Shown one piece after another: positions 1 to 8,064 of a DNA stretch of 33,318 bases. Under the pieces are notes generated by a model. It saw only the letters and a program-made list of their open reading frames with translations. It searched no databases and had not been told where the DNA came from. The position numbers and the translations under genes were made by a program. Source of the stretch: DASZHJ01 sp035507155 (GTDB taxonomy: Bacteria; Pseudomonadota; Alphaproteobacteria; ATCC43930; CGMCC-115725); contig DATJOK010000247.1 in NCBI GenBank assembly GCA_035507155.1, positions 1-33,318 of the forward strand, written 5' to 3'. Numbering within the stretch: the stretch's first letter is position 1; every line of letters begins with the position of its first letter.

Positions 1-924
1 CTGCAGCTGCGGCAGCAGCGCCTTGATGCTGTCGACCACCGCGATGACGTTGGCGCCGGGCTGGCGCTGGATGTTGAGGATCACCGCCGGCGTGGTGTCG
101 GTCCAGGCGGCGAGCCGGGTGTTCTCGGCGCCTTCCACCACTTGCGCCACGTCCGACAGCTTCACCGGCGCGCCGTTCTTGTAGGCGATCACCAGGTTGC
201 GATAGTCGTCGGGATTGTGCAGCTGGTCATTGGCATTGATCGTATAGGCACGCGTCGGACCGTCGAAATTGCCCTTCGGCGTATTGACGTTGGCGTTGCC
301 GATGGTGGTGCGCAGATCGTCGATATTGAGGCCGTAGGCGGCAAGCGCGAGCGAATTCGCCTGTACGCGCACCGCCGGACGCTGGCCGCCGCTGATGCTG
401 ACGAGACCGACGCCGGCGAGCTGCGAGATCTTCTGCGCGAGCCTGGTATCGGCGAGATCCTCCACCTGGGTCAGCGGCATGGTCTTGGAGGTGAGCGCCA
501 GGGTCAGGATCGGCGCATCCGCCGGATTGACCTTGGCATAGATGGGCGGCGCCGGCAGGTCGGAGGGCAAGAGGTTGCCGGCGGCGTTGATCGCCGCCTG
601 AACTTCCTGCTCGGCGATATCGAGGCTGATCGCCAGGCTGAACTGCAGCGTGATGACCGAGGCCCCGGCGGAGCTGCTGGAGGACATCTGGTTCAGGCTC
701 GGCATCTGGCCGAACTGGACCTCGAGCGGCGCCGTCACCGAGGTGGTCATCACGTCCGGGCTGGCGCCCGGATAGAAGGTCTGCACCTGGATGGTGGGAT
801 AGTCGACCTCGGGCAGCGCCGAGAGCGGCAGGAACTGGAAGGCAAGGCCGCCCACCAGCATGATCGCCACCATCAGCAGGGTGGTGGCGACCGGCCGCAG
901 GATGAACGGGCGCGAGGGACTCAT
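1..924 (-). CDS. mdtB: RND multidrug efflux permease, MdtB/MdtC type (N-terminal part, cut by window edge)
   Basis: Inner-membrane proton/drug antiporter subunit of a tripartite efflux pump. The 308 visible residues begin MSPSRPFILRPVATT, the usual RND N-terminus. The first transmembrane helix follows at about residues 12-31, then the periplasmic porter region with the conserved stretch VDYPTIQV and FYPGASPDVM. A full RND permease has about 1030 residues, so roughly 70% lies beyond base 1. The ATG at 924 follows the adaptor gene by 39 bp on the same strand, the usual mdtA-mdtB order, so the two are probably cotranscribed. The match is clearly to the MdtB/MdtC (HAE1) group; choosing MdtB over MdtC or another HAE1 pump is inference from adaptor-permease order, and the substrate cannot be told. 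Confidence 0.9.
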   Translation of the reverse strand, partial: MSPSRPFILRPVATTLLMVAIMLVGGLAFQFLPLSALPEVDYPTIQVQTFYPGASPDVMTTSVTAPLEVQFGQMPSLNQMSSSSSAGASVITLQFSLAISLDIAEQEVQAAINAAGNLLPSDLPAPPIYAKVNPADAPILTLALTSKTMPLTQVEDLADTRLAQKISQLAGVGLVSISGGQRPAVRVQANSLALAAYGLNIDDLRTTIGNANVNTPKGNFDGPTRAYTINANDQLHNPDDYRNLVIAYKNGAPVKLSDVAQVVEGAENTRLAAWTDTTPAVILNIQRQPGANVIAVVDSIKALLPQLQ

Positions 925-963
925 CGCAGAGCCGCCCTCAATTTCGGCGACGGCGGCGGTCCG

Positions 964-2331
964 TCATTCGCTGTTTCCGCCATTGGCGCCATTGGCACCG
1001 CTCGAGCGCCGCCTGCGCTGGGCGGGCTGGGTTTCCTGATCCTGGGCGCGCGGACTGGCCGGGGCCGCGGCGGCGCCCGGCGCGGCGCTGCCGGTGGGAT
1101 TGGCGGGGTTGGGCGCCGCGGCGCCGGTCGGCTCGCGCAAGGAGATCTTGGCACCGTCGCGGAGCTTGTCGGCGCCGTCCACCACCACGCGGTCTCCGAG
1201 CGAGAGGCCGGAGCTCACCGAGACATGCTCGCCTTCTGTCGGTCCGAGCTTGATCTTCTGCACCGTCACCGTGTCGTCGGGCTTGATGAGATAGACGAAG
1301 GTACCGGGGGCGCCGCGCTGCACTGCTGCGGTCGGTATGACCGTCGTATCGTGCAGCGTCTGCACGCGCAGGCGGATGTTGACGAACTGGTTGGGAATCA
1401 GCGCGTTGTCCTTGTTGTCGAACTGCGCCTTCAGCTTCAGCGTGCCGGTGGTGGTATCGATCTGGTTGTCGACCGCGGCGAGCGTGCCGGTGGCGAGCTT
1501 GATGGTATTGCTGCGGTCATAGGCGACGGCTTCGAGCGTGTTGCCGGCGGCGAGCTGCTTCATGACGGCCGGGATGCTGTCCTCCGGCAGGGTGAACACC
1601 ACCGTGATCGGCTGCAGCTGGGTCAGCACGACGATGCCGTTGGCGTCGCTGGTCTGGACGTAGTTGCCCTCGTCCACCTGACGCAATCCGACGCGTCCGC
1701 TGATCGGCGCCAGTATGTAGCAGTAGGAGAGGTTGAGCTTGGCGGTATCGACCTGGGCCTGATCGGATTTGACCGTGCCTTCGAGCTGATGGACCAGGGA
1801 TTCCTGCGTATCGCGCGTCTGCGTCGGAATCGAATCCTGCTTCACCAGGGTCTGGTAGCGCTGGAGATCGAGGCGCGCGTTCGCCAGCAGCGCCTGATCC
1901 TTGGTCAGCGTGCCCTGGGCGTTGGCGAGCGCCTGCTCATAGGGGCGGGGATCGACCTCTGCCAGCAGGTCGCCTTCCTGCACCATCTGCCCTTCCTTGA
2001 AGGCAAGGCGCATGAGCTGGCCGGCGATCTGGGTGCGGATGGTCACGGTGGCGAGCGGCGTCACGGTGCCGAGCCCATTCAGCATGATGTTGATGTCGCC
2101 CTTCTCGGCGGCGGCCACCACCACCGGCATCGCGCCGCTCACGGCGAAGCGGCCGCCGCGCGCCTGCTGCGCGGGCCGCTCGTGCACCCACCACGCGAGG
2201 CCAGCCACCAGCAGGAGGCAGAGCGCGATCCAGAGATGGCGCCGCCACGCCGGTGCGTGCTTCGGCGCCGGCAGCAGGCCGGCCGGCCGCGGCGGCGGCA
2301 TCAGCTCGCGCTGGGTATTCAGATCATCCAT
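964..2331 (-). CDS. mdtA: RND efflux periplasmic adaptor (membrane fusion protein), MdtA-like
   Basis: Periplasmic adaptor that links the RND permease to an outer-membrane channel. The 455-residue product has a cytoplasmic N-terminus, one membrane anchor at about residues 31-48 (IALCLLLVAGLAWWVHE), and a barrel-sandwich/lipoyl half-motif near IRTQIAGQLMRLAFKEGQ. An alpha-hairpin rich in Ala/Gln/Leu follows, then the second lipoyl half (LAPISGRVGLRQVDEGNYV) and a beta-barrel domain. The C-terminal 60 residues are a low-complexity Ala/Pro tail ending in Arg and Gly/Asn, longer than in E. coli MdtA (about 415 residues). The ATG at 2331 is the first in frame that keeps the anchor. No outer-membrane partner gene is visible in the window. 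Confidence 0.92.
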   Translation of the reverse strand: MDDLNTQRELMPPPRPAGLLPAPKHAPAWRRHLWIALCLLLVAGLAWWVHERPAQQARGGRFAVSGAMPVVVAAAEKGDINIMLNGLGTVTPLATVTIRTQIAGQLMRLAFKEGQMVQEGDLLAEVDPRPYEQALANAQGTLTKDQALLANARLDLQRYQTLVKQDSIPTQTRDTQESLVHQLEGTVKSDQAQVDTAKLNLSYCYILAPISGRVGLRQVDEGNYVQTSDANGIVVLTQLQPITVVFTLPEDSIPAVMKQLAAGNTLEAVAYDRSNTIKLATGTLAAVDNQIDTTTGTLKLKAQFDNKDNALIPNQFVNIRLRVQTLHDTTVIPTAAVQRGAPGTFVYLIKPDDTVTVQKIKLGPTEGEHVSVSSGLSLGDRVVVDGADKLRDGAKISLREPTGAAAPNPANPTGSAAPGAAAAPASPRAQDQETQPAQRRRRSSGANGANGGNSE

Positions 2332-2783
2332 GCGATGCCGCCCGGGAGCGACAAGCCAGGGCGCTCTGGAGATCCAGGAGCGTGAGCCGGCGGCAGGGGA
2401 GCGAGAGCGGGCACGGAGGAACCGTCGATGTGATGCCGGAGACGAAGGGTTTTGGACTCAGAGTCGCCAAGCGACTGTGGTGGGCGGAACCATCATCGCC
2501 AATCTTCCGGCTTTCTTGCGGCGGCCGGCTGGCGACGCCATGCAACCATAATAGACATTTGCGCGCTGCCAAGGAATATCTGCCGATCGCAATCGTCCGT
2601 TAACCGAGCATTCACAGAGAGTTACAGTTTGTCTCGCGGCGTCGGCAACGCCCCATTCAGGTCATCTCCGGTTATAGGCCGCGGGTAGCGTGCCGGATCC
2701 CCGGGGCGGCAGGATTGCGCGGCCGGCCCGCTCGGAAAGGCGCTATGGTGGCAGCCTGCCCCAGGGGGAGGACGAGGACATCC
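2332..2783. other. Divergent intergenic region between mdtA and the asparaginase gene
   Basis: This stretch of about 450 bp holds no convincing gene; reading frames here have no recognisable domain. It must contain both divergent promoters. A minus-strand TATTAT hexamer (2548-2553) in a locally AT-rich patch is a possible -10 for mdtA, without a clear -35. A plus-strand GCTATGG box at 2742-2748 lies 36 bp before the asparaginase start. Two overlapping inverted repeats occur: GACTCAGAGTC at 2455-2465 and AGTCGC-CAA-GCGACT at 2462-2476. They lie in the probable mdtA leader and could be an operator, but nothing links them to a known regulator. Confidence 0.4.
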
Positions 2784-3761
2784 ATGATCGTGGTCACCAA
2801 CAACGAGGGCCGGCCGGGGGTCGGCACCACGGCGCGGCGGCTGCAAGAGGGCGCACCGGCGCTCGCCGCCATCGAGGCCGGCATCCGCATCGTCGAGACC
2901 GACGAGACGATACGCACCGTCGGGCGCGGCGGCTGGCCCAACCTGCTGGGCGAGATGGAACTCGACGCCTCGATCATGGATGGGACCACCCTGCGCACCG
3001 GTTCGGTGGGCGCGATCAAGGGTTTTCTGCATCCGATCAGCATCGCACGCGCGGTGATGGAGCGGCTGCCCCATGTCTTTCTCGTCGGCGATGGCGCCGA
3101 ACGCTTCGCCCGCGAGATCGGCGCCGAGGCCGGCGAGAACTTGATCGCCGACAGCGCCCGCGTCTGGCGCGCCTGGTTCGAGAAGGAGGTGCCGGCGGAG
3201 GCCCGCAAGCGCTGGCCCGACGTGCCGCTCATCGACCTCTGCCGGCACGCGATCGATCCGGAGGTGGGCCGCGATACCACGACCTTCCTCGCCCTTGATT
3301 CCAAGGGCGAGATCGGCGGCGGCGTCAGCACCTCGGGCTGGGGCTGGAAATATCCGGGACGCCTCGGCGACTCCCCGGTCATCGGCGCCGGCATGTACGC
3401 GGACACGCGCTATGGGGCCTGCGCCTGTACCGGCGCCGGCGAGATGACGATCCGCGCCGGTACCGCGCGCGCGGTAGTGCTCTACATGAAGATGGGAATG
3501 ACGGTCGAGGCGGCAGTGCGCGAGGCGGTGGAGGACATGCGCCGTCTCAAGGGCGGCCTCATCAACCGCGTCACCATCCATGGCATCGATGCGAAGGGCA
3601 ATCACAAGGTGATCGCCGTCAACGGCAATCCCCAGAACACCTACTGGCTCTGGCGCCAGGGCGAGGCGGCGCCGCAGTCGCTGCCGGCGGAGATCGTGCA
3701 GATCTCGCCGATCTCCAGCAAGCCGGCGCCCTCGGTGGTCTACGGCGCGGCAGGCAGCTGA
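2784..3761 (+). CDS. N(4)-(beta-N-acetylglucosaminyl)-L-asparaginase-type Ntn hydrolase
   Basis: Glycosylasparaginase-family N-terminal nucleophile hydrolase, which cleaves the amide between an asparagine side chain and a sugar or related group after self-cleavage into alpha and beta chains. The 325-residue product shows the processing site GRDTTTF; cleavage should fall between D164 and T165, leaving T165 as nucleophile. The downstream signatures GGGVSTSG, PGRLGDSPVIGAGMYAD and TGAGE match the family's beta-chain pocket. No signal peptide is seen. The ATG at 2784 was chosen because GGGGAGGACGAGG lies just upstream and the glycosylasparaginase-like sequence starts there; an ATG at 2715 would add 23 unlikely residues. 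The natural substrate is uncertain, since bacteria of this type rarely make N-glycans of the classic kind. Confidence 0.88.
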   Translation: MIVVTNNEGRPGVGTTARRLQEGAPALAAIEAGIRIVETDETIRTVGRGGWPNLLGEMELDASIMDGTTLRTGSVGAIKGFLHPISIARAVMERLPHVFLVGDGAERFAREIGAEAGENLIADSARVWRAWFEKEVPAEARKRWPDVPLIDLCRHAIDPEVGRDTTTFLALDSKGEIGGGVSTSGWGWKYPGRLGDSPVIGAGMYADTRYGACACTGAGEMTIRAGTARAVVLYMKMGMTVEAAVREAVEDMRRLKGGLINRVTIHGIDAKGNHKVIAVNGNPQNTYWLWRQGEAAPQSLPAEIVQISPISSKPAPSVVYGAAGS

Positions 3762-3762
3762 G

Positions 3763-4155
3763 CTACTTCCGCGCCACCAGGTCGATCTCCACCAGGGCAT
3801 CGCGGGCAAGACCGGTGACGCCGACGCAGGTGCGCGCCGGCAGCCTGCCGGGCGGGAAATAGCTGCGATAGACGCTGTTCATCTGGGCGTAGTGGCCGCT
3901 GAAATCGGTGAGGTAGATCCGCACCGAGACGACGTTGCCGAGGGCGTAGCCGGCGCCTTCGAGCACGAGGATCAGATTGTCCAGGACGCGCCGGGTCTGC
4001 GCCTCGATCCCTGCCGGCAGCGGCTTCGCATCGTCCTCAGGCCAGGTCGGCATCTGGCCGGTGACGAAGAGCCAGCCGTCGGTCTCGACCGCGTGGCTGA
4101 AGGGCGCCACCGGCGTCGGCGCGCCGGGGATCATGTGAAAGACAGGGCTCGACAT
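3763..4155 (-). CDS. RidA/YjgF/YER057c family protein (enamine/imine deaminase-like)
   Basis: 130-residue RidA-fold protein, probably trimeric and cytoplasmic; the best-known members hydrolyse reactive 2-aminoacrylate-type enamines. The conserved arginine-bearing segment PARTCVGVTGL (R108) and the following VEIDLVA (E123) are present, as are FVTGQMP near the N-terminus and QTRRVLDNL in the middle. RidA activity depends on the equivalent Arg. The ATG at 4155 has AGGAGA 5 bases upstream. The gene is tail-to-tail with the glycosylasparaginase, the stop codons being separated by one base. Members of this superfamily also occur as specialised hydrolases in catabolic pathways, so the RidA name is only a family call. 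Confidence 0.9.
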   Translation of the reverse strand: MSSPVFHMIPGAPTPVAPFSHAVETDGWLFVTGQMPTWPEDDAKPLPAGIEAQTRRVLDNLILVLEGAGYALGNVVSVRIYLTDFSGHYAQMNSVYRSYFPPGRLPARTCVGVTGLARDALVEIDLVARK

Positions 4156-4246
4156 GCGCTTCTCCTGACGTCTCGAGGCTGGAGAAGTCAGGATCGCAGC
4201 AAGCAGCGGAGAAGTCTCGTCCCCGGATGGGGTCGAGACCGATCGG

Positions 4247-4294
4247 CAAGAAAGAAAGCGACGCGCGTCGGCCTCAGGGCTGACCCGCGTCGCT
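4247..4294 (-). terminator. Rho-independent terminator after csbD
   Basis: A perfect 9-bp inverted repeat, AGCGACGCG (4257-4265) and CGCGTCGCT (4286-4294), encloses a 20-nt loop. Read on the minus strand it is followed at once by TTCTTTCTTG. It lies about 40 bp past the csbD stop, as expected for the end of that operon. The long loop and the C-interrupted U-tract make it a moderate-strength terminator. Confidence 0.7.
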
Positions 4295-4335
4295 GCTTGG
4301 CAGGCGCGCCGGTCTCGGCGCGATGTCAGGCGACC

Positions 4336-4563
4336 TCAGTGCGGCCGCGCATTCCGCTCGGCGGCATCGAACGTGCGCTCGAACTCGCTCACCTGGCGCT
4401 CTGCCTCGTCCTTGGCGATGCCATAGCGCTCCTGGACTTTGCCCACGAGCTGCTCGCGCTTGCCCTTCACCACGGTCCAGTCGTCATCGGTGAGCTTGCC
4501 CCACTTCTCCTTCGCCTTGCCGGAAACCTGCTTCCAATTGCCGGCGATCTGGTCCCAATTCAT
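4336..4563 (-). CDS. CsbD family stress protein
   Basis: 75-residue hydrophilic CsbD/YjbJ-family protein beginning MNWDQIAGNWKQVSGKAKEK, the family hallmark, and rich in Lys, Glu and Trp. CsbD-like proteins accumulate in general stress; their molecular function is unknown. An AAGGAGAG sequence stands 5 bases before the ATG at 4563. The gene is last in a run of four small minus-strand genes (BON lipoprotein, YqjD-like protein, holin-like membrane protein, CsbD), a typical neighbourhood for osmotic or general stress control. The 94-bp gap upstream leaves room for its own promoter. Confidence 0.92.
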   Translation of the reverse strand: MNWDQIAGNWKQVSGKAKEKWGKLTDDDWTVVKGKREQLVGKVQERYGIAKDEAERQVSEFERTFDAAERNARPH

Positions 4564-4657
4564 GCACTCTCTCCTTCCCGTCGTGGATATGAGATGAAAC
4601 GGCGGCGCCGACCGTCGGTTCCGCCGCGATCGGTGTTCGGGGCCCGAAGCGGGTGTG

Positions 4658-5080
4658 TCAGCGGCGGTTCTGCTCGGTGAGCAGGCCCGCCACGAAGGCA
4701 GCGATCAGCAGCGTGCTCTTGTTGCGGCGGACGAGGTCGGACGCCTCGTCGACGATCGCCTCGACGTTGACGCTTGGAAGCGACCGCGGCGCCGGCGCGG
4801 CGCGCCGTGGGCCGCGATAGGCATAATAGATCGCGATCACGGCCGCGGCGCAGCCCGCGAGCAGGATGGCCGCGACCACGAGCGATGCCGCCCCCTCGCC
4901 GATCTCCGGTGCGAGGCGCAGCCAGACGCCGGTGACTGCGAAGCCGATCGCCGCGAATCCGAGCGCGGTGGCGATCGGGATCAGCGCGACGATCGTCGCC
5001 ACGCGCCCGGTGAACGACGGCGGGGGCTCCGCAATTGCGGCATCGGCAACCTTGGCCGCCAGCCGCAGGAACTCTTGCAT
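4658..5080 (-). CDS. Small holin-like membrane protein of the stress cluster
   Basis: 140-residue integral membrane protein with two strongly hydrophobic helices at about residues 27-52 and 65-86 (ASLVVAAILLAGCAAAVIAI). A cytoplasmic linker rich in Pro and Arg follows, and the tail ends in another hydrophobic stretch (LLIAAFVAGLLTEQNRR). The two-helix front with an amphipathic N-terminus resembles the phage-holin-family/DUF1469-like proteins often found beside YqjD and ElaB-type genes. That resemblance is a pattern match only. There are 13 bp between the stop of the upstream YqjD-like gene and this ATG, so cotranscription is likely. No good Shine-Dalgarno is seen, which fits translational coupling. 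Confidence 0.65.
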   Translation of the reverse strand: MQEFLRLAAKVADAAIAEPPPSFTGRVATIVALIPIATALGFAAIGFAVTGVWLRLAPEIGEGAASLVVAAILLAGCAAAVIAIYYAYRGPRRAAPAPRSLPSVNVEAIVDEASDLVRRNKSTLLIAAFVAGLLTEQNRR

Positions 5081-5093
5081 GACAGGCCGCCGC

Positions 5094-5348
5094 TCAGCGC
5101 GACAGCAGGCGGCCGCCGATCACGCCGATGCCGAACGCGATCAGCAGGCTGGTGAGCGGCTGCTCCTCGACCTGGCGGCTGATCGCCTTCACCGATCGCT
5201 CTCCTTCGGCCGCGAGGCCGTTATAGAGATCCTGCGCGGTTCGGTTGCTGCCCTTCCGGATGTGTTCCATCAGGTTCGCCAGATCCCGCTTCAGGGAGGC
5301 AACATCCTCGCTGATGGCGGCGAAATCCGAGTCCTTGGCTTGGCTCAT
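5094..5348 (-). CDS. YqjD/ElaB/DUF883-like membrane-anchored protein
   Basis: 84-residue protein made of a long charged amphipathic helix (residues 1-60, coiled-coil-like spacing of Leu and Ile in DVASLKRDLANLMEHIRK) and a C-terminal membrane anchor, LLIAFGIGVIGGRLLSR. This is the architecture of E. coli YqjD and ElaB, inner-membrane proteins reported to bind ribosomes in stationary phase. The start at 5348 was chosen over an ATG 21 bases upstream because GGGAGAAG lies 7-8 bases before it. It belongs to the minus-strand small-gene run with the BON lipoprotein upstream (55-bp gap) and the holin-like gene 13 bp downstream. Confidence 0.75.
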   Translation of the reverse strand: MSQAKDSDFAAISEDVASLKRDLANLMEHIRKGSNRTAQDLYNGLAAEGERSVKAISRQVEEQPLTSLLIAFGIGVIGGRLLSR

Positions 5349-5403
5349 GGCCGTTCTTCTCCCACTCATTGATCGGTAGCTGCCGATGTGCCGAGAACGG
5401 GCG

Positions 5404-5739
5404 TCAGCCCGCCCCCTTCACGATCAGGTTGTTCTTCACCGAGTGGACGCCTTCCACGCGGCCGGCGACCTCGGCGGCGCGCGCTTTGAGCGCCGGCGTG
5501 TCGACGAACCCGCTCAGCTGGACCTCGTCCTTGAAGGTCTCGACATGGATGTCGAATGCCTTCAGCGATTGGTCCTGCACCAGCGCGGCCTTGACCTTCG
5601 TGGTGATTGCGGCGCTGTCGACATATTGTCCGGTGCTCTCGCTGGTCCGCGTCTCGGAGCAGGCGGAGATCGCCGGCGCGAAGCTGACAGCGAGTGCTGC
5701 CGCCAGAAGGATGCGAACCGGGCGGCGGGCGGGCGTCAT
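5404..5739 (-). CDS. BON-domain lipoprotein
   Basis: 111-residue exported protein. The N-terminus is Arg-rich, then hydrophobic, and ends in a lipobox-like PAISAC, so it should be lipidated on the cysteine and face the periplasm. The rest is one BON domain (about residues 40-108): AITTKVKAAL, then LSGFVDT and the terminal VKNNLIVK. BON modules bind phospholipid surfaces or other envelope parts; OsmY and DolP are known examples. The ATG at 5739 is preceded by GGAGG at a spacing of 8, better than the ATG at 5754, which overlaps that site. As first gene of the CsbD/YqjD run it probably carries the operon promoter. Confidence 0.85.
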   Translation of the reverse strand: MTPARRPVRILLAAALAVSFAPAISACSETRTSESTGQYVDSAAITTKVKAALVQDQSLKAFDIHVETFKDEVQLSGFVDTPALKARAAEVAGRVEGVHSVKNNLIVKGAG

Positions 5740-5825
5740 CGGATAATCCTCCATTGATCGGCGCCAGGCCGACGGGGAGCCGGGGCGCCATTCTTGGTTT
5801 AGAACGCAGCGCAGCCAGAAGGGTT

Positions 5826-5883
5826 CCTCGCCCGTGGGTTGGCATGGGCGAGGGGGTCGCGAGAGGGGTCCGCCCCCGGACCC
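5826..5883. repeat. Two adjacent hairpins between hutH and the BON gene
   Basis: Two perfect inverted repeats lie side by side: CCTCGCCC (5826-5833) with GGGCGAGG (5846-5853), 12-nt loop; and GGGTCCG (5866-5872) with CGGACCC (5877-5883), C4 loop. Neither has a U-tract immediately after it on the minus strand; on the plus strand a TTTTT run begins 7 bases past the second. They may end hutH transcription weakly or be a G/C-rich intergenic repeat. Confidence 0.45.
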
Positions 5884-5916
5884 AGTGACCTTTTTGCGGG
5901 AAGGTTTGCGGCGCCC

Positions 5917-7533
5917 TCAGCCGGCGAGGCTGGGCAGCAGTTGCGCCGGTAAGAGGCGGGCAAGCCGCCCGGCGGCGATGAGCCGCTTTGCCGCCTCGAT
6001 GTCAGGCGCGAAATAGCGATCCTGCTCGTAAGGAGGCACCAGCTCGCGCACGAGCGCTTGCGCCTCGGCGAGCGGCCGCGAAGTCTTCAGCGGCCGGTGG
6101 AACTCGATTCCCTGCACCGCCGCCAGCAGCTCGATGGCGACGATCCCCGCGGTGTTCTCCGCCATCTCGGCGAGCCGGCGCGCCGCGAAGGTCGCCATCG
6201 AGACGTGGTCTTCCTGGTTGGCCGAGGTGGGAAGGCTGTCGACACTGGCGGGATGCGCGAGGCTCTTGTTCTCCGAGGCAAGCGCGGCGGCGGTCACCTG
6301 GGCGATCATGAAGCCCGAGTTGATGCCGCCTTCGCGCACCAGGAAAGGCGGCAGCTCGGAGATGTTGTGATCGATGAGGAGCGCGATCCGCCGCTCCGAG
6401 AGCGCGCCGATCTCCGCCGCCACCAGCGCCAGCACGTCCGCCGCCATTGCCACCGGCTCGCCGTGGAAGTTGCCGCCGGAAAGCACCTCGCCGGTCTCGG
6501 GGAACACCAGGGGATTGTCGGAGACGGCGCTTGCCTCGCGGCGCAGGATCTCGGCGGCGAAACGCAGATGATCGAGACAGGCGCCCATCACCTGCGGCTG
6601 GCAGCGCAGCGAGTAGGGATCCTGCACGCGGTTGCAGTCGATGTGGGACGCACGGATCTCGCTTCCCTTGAGCAGCGCCCGATAGACGGCCGCCACTTCG
6701 CTCTGGCCGGGATGGCCGCGAAGCGCATGGATGCGCGGATCGAAGGGCGTATCCGATCCCTTGGCGGCATCGACCGAGAGCGCACCCGCGACCATCGCCG
6801 CGGCGAACGCGTCCTCGATGGCGAACAGACCGGCCAGCGCCAGCGCGGTCGAGACCTGCGTCCCGTTGAGGAGGGCGAGCCCTTCCTTGGGCGCGAGCTC
6901 CAGCGGCGCGAGCCCGGCGCGCCGCAATCCCTCCGCCGCCACCAGGATCTCGCCGCGGCAGCGCACCTCGCCGACGCCGAGAAGCGCCGCGGAGAGATGG
7001 GCGAGCGGCGCCAAGTCGCCGGACGCGCCCACCGATCCCTTGGCGGGGATCACCGGATAGACCTCGGCGTCGAGGAGACGCAGCAGCGCCTCGATGACGC
7101 TCCAGCGCACGCCGGAATGGCCGCGCGCCAGCGACGCGGCCTTCAGCGCCAGGATCAGCCGCACACAGTCATCGTCGAGCGCGGGCCCGGTGCCGACGCT
7201 GTGGGAAAGCACGAGGTTGCGCTGCAGGTCCCGCAGGTGATCGGCTGAGATGGTCTCGCGCGCCAGCAGGCCGAAGCCTGTATTGACGCCGTAGACGGTC
7301 TCGCCGCGCTCGACGATGGCGGCGACCGCCGCGCTCGCCCGCTCGACGCCCTCGCGGAGGCCGGGATCGAGGTCGGCGGAGCCTTGTCCCCTGTAGAAGG
7401 CGCGGAGCTGCGGCAGTGCGAAGCCGGCGGCGTCGATCCGCAAGGGCGCTCCGCCGTGCGCGGCCGGCGCTGGCAGCGGGCGCGCCCGCGCGATCGGGCG
7501 ACCCCTGGGATCCTTCCGCCTGTCGCGTGCCAT
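5917..7533 (-). CDS. hutH: Histidine ammonia-lyase
   Basis: Converts L-histidine to urocanate and ammonia, the first step of histidine use, in the cytoplasm. The 538-residue protein carries the signature VGASGDLAPLAH. A170-S171-G172 would cyclise to the MIO electrophile. Other family landmarks are YGVNTGFG (81-88), GNFHGEP and LPTSANQEDHVSM. The first 30 residues are an Arg/Pro-rich extension relative to the usual HutH of about 510 residues; no better start was found, and GGGGGA lies 10 bases before the ATG. No hutU, hutI, hutG or hutC is nearby, so this is an isolated copy. The MIO family also includes tyrosine and phenylalanine lyases; the SANQEDHVSM segment favours histidine. Confidence 0.92.
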   Translation of the reverse strand: MARDRRKDPRGRPIARARPLPAPAAHGGAPLRIDAAGFALPQLRAFYRGQGSADLDPGLREGVERASAAVAAIVERGETVYGVNTGFGLLARETISADHLRDLQRNLVLSHSVGTGPALDDDCVRLILALKAASLARGHSGVRWSVIEALLRLLDAEVYPVIPAKGSVGASGDLAPLAHLSAALLGVGEVRCRGEILVAAEGLRRAGLAPLELAPKEGLALLNGTQVSTALALAGLFAIEDAFAAAMVAGALSVDAAKGSDTPFDPRIHALRGHPGQSEVAAVYRALLKGSEIRASHIDCNRVQDPYSLRCQPQVMGACLDHLRFAAEILRREASAVSDNPLVFPETGEVLSGGNFHGEPVAMAADVLALVAAEIGALSERRIALLIDHNISELPPFLVREGGINSGFMIAQVTAAALASENKSLAHPASVDSLPTSANQEDHVSMATFAARRLAEMAENTAGIVAIELLAAVQGIEFHRPLKTSRPLAEAQALVRELVPPYEQDRYFAPDIEAAKRLIAAGRLARLLPAQLLPSLAG

Positions 7534-7704
7534 CTGCCGTCATTCCCCCGCGTTCAAGACGCTCAGCATCGCTGATTGGACGCGCAAGGCAAGCCATTCC
7601 GCTTCGCTCGAACGCTCCCGGCACGCGTCGTCGCCGGATCTTCGGTCATTGCCTCGATAGGCGGTGGCGGCACGTGACCGCAGCCAGGCTGCGGATCCGC
7701 CGCG

Positions 7705-8064
7705 CTAGTGGGGGCGGTTGCGGCGTTGGCGCTGCTCTTCGATCAGCTGGCGCACCTTGCGCTGCTCCCAGTCGCGCGTCGACCACGGCAGCAATTCGTA
7801 GGTATGGGCGGCGTGCAGCCCGACTAGCAGACCCCAGCCCAGCAGGACTTTGTAGAACCAGGGATCGCCGGGCGTTGACGCATCGACCAGCAGCAGGATG
7901 ATGTTGACGAAGACGTAGATCGTCAGGTGCGTATAAAGCAGACGCAGGCCCTTGACCCGCTGCCAGGCCCATTGCTCCAACTCCACCTCGCGGGCGGCCT
8001 CGCGCACCCCGGCACCGGCCCGAAGCTCCACGGGTTCGCTGGCGCCTCCTCTGACTTTCGACAT
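7705..8064 (-). CDS. 2TM-domain small membrane protein
   Basis: 119-residue protein with a hydrophilic Glu/Arg-rich N-terminus and two membrane helices at about residues 42-60 (LLYTHLTIYVFVNIILLL) and 69-88 (FYKVLLGWGLLVGLHAAH). A charged C-terminus full of Arg and Gln follows. The WxxRVKGLR...HLTIYVFVN pattern is that of the 2TM domain (PF13239 type), otherwise seen at the N-terminus of some histidine kinases or as free small proteins. Function is unknown. AAGGAGA is 12 bases upstream of the ATG. It stands alone, 170 bp upstream of hutH on the same strand and divergent from the histidine-kinase remnant. Confidence 0.75.
   Translation of the reverse strand: MSKVRGGASEPVELRAGAGVREAAREVELEQWAWQRVKGLRLLYTHLTIYVFVNIILLLVDASTPGDPWFYKVLLGWGLLVGLHAAHTYELLPWSTRDWEQRKVRQLIEEQRQRRNRPH

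Noticed and set aside
142..2385. Long plus-strand frame of 747 codons opposite the efflux genes
   Set aside because: Shadow frame in G/C-rich DNA: composition is Arg/Gly/Asp/His-rich with no domain, while the minus strand encodes a clear adaptor and RND permease.
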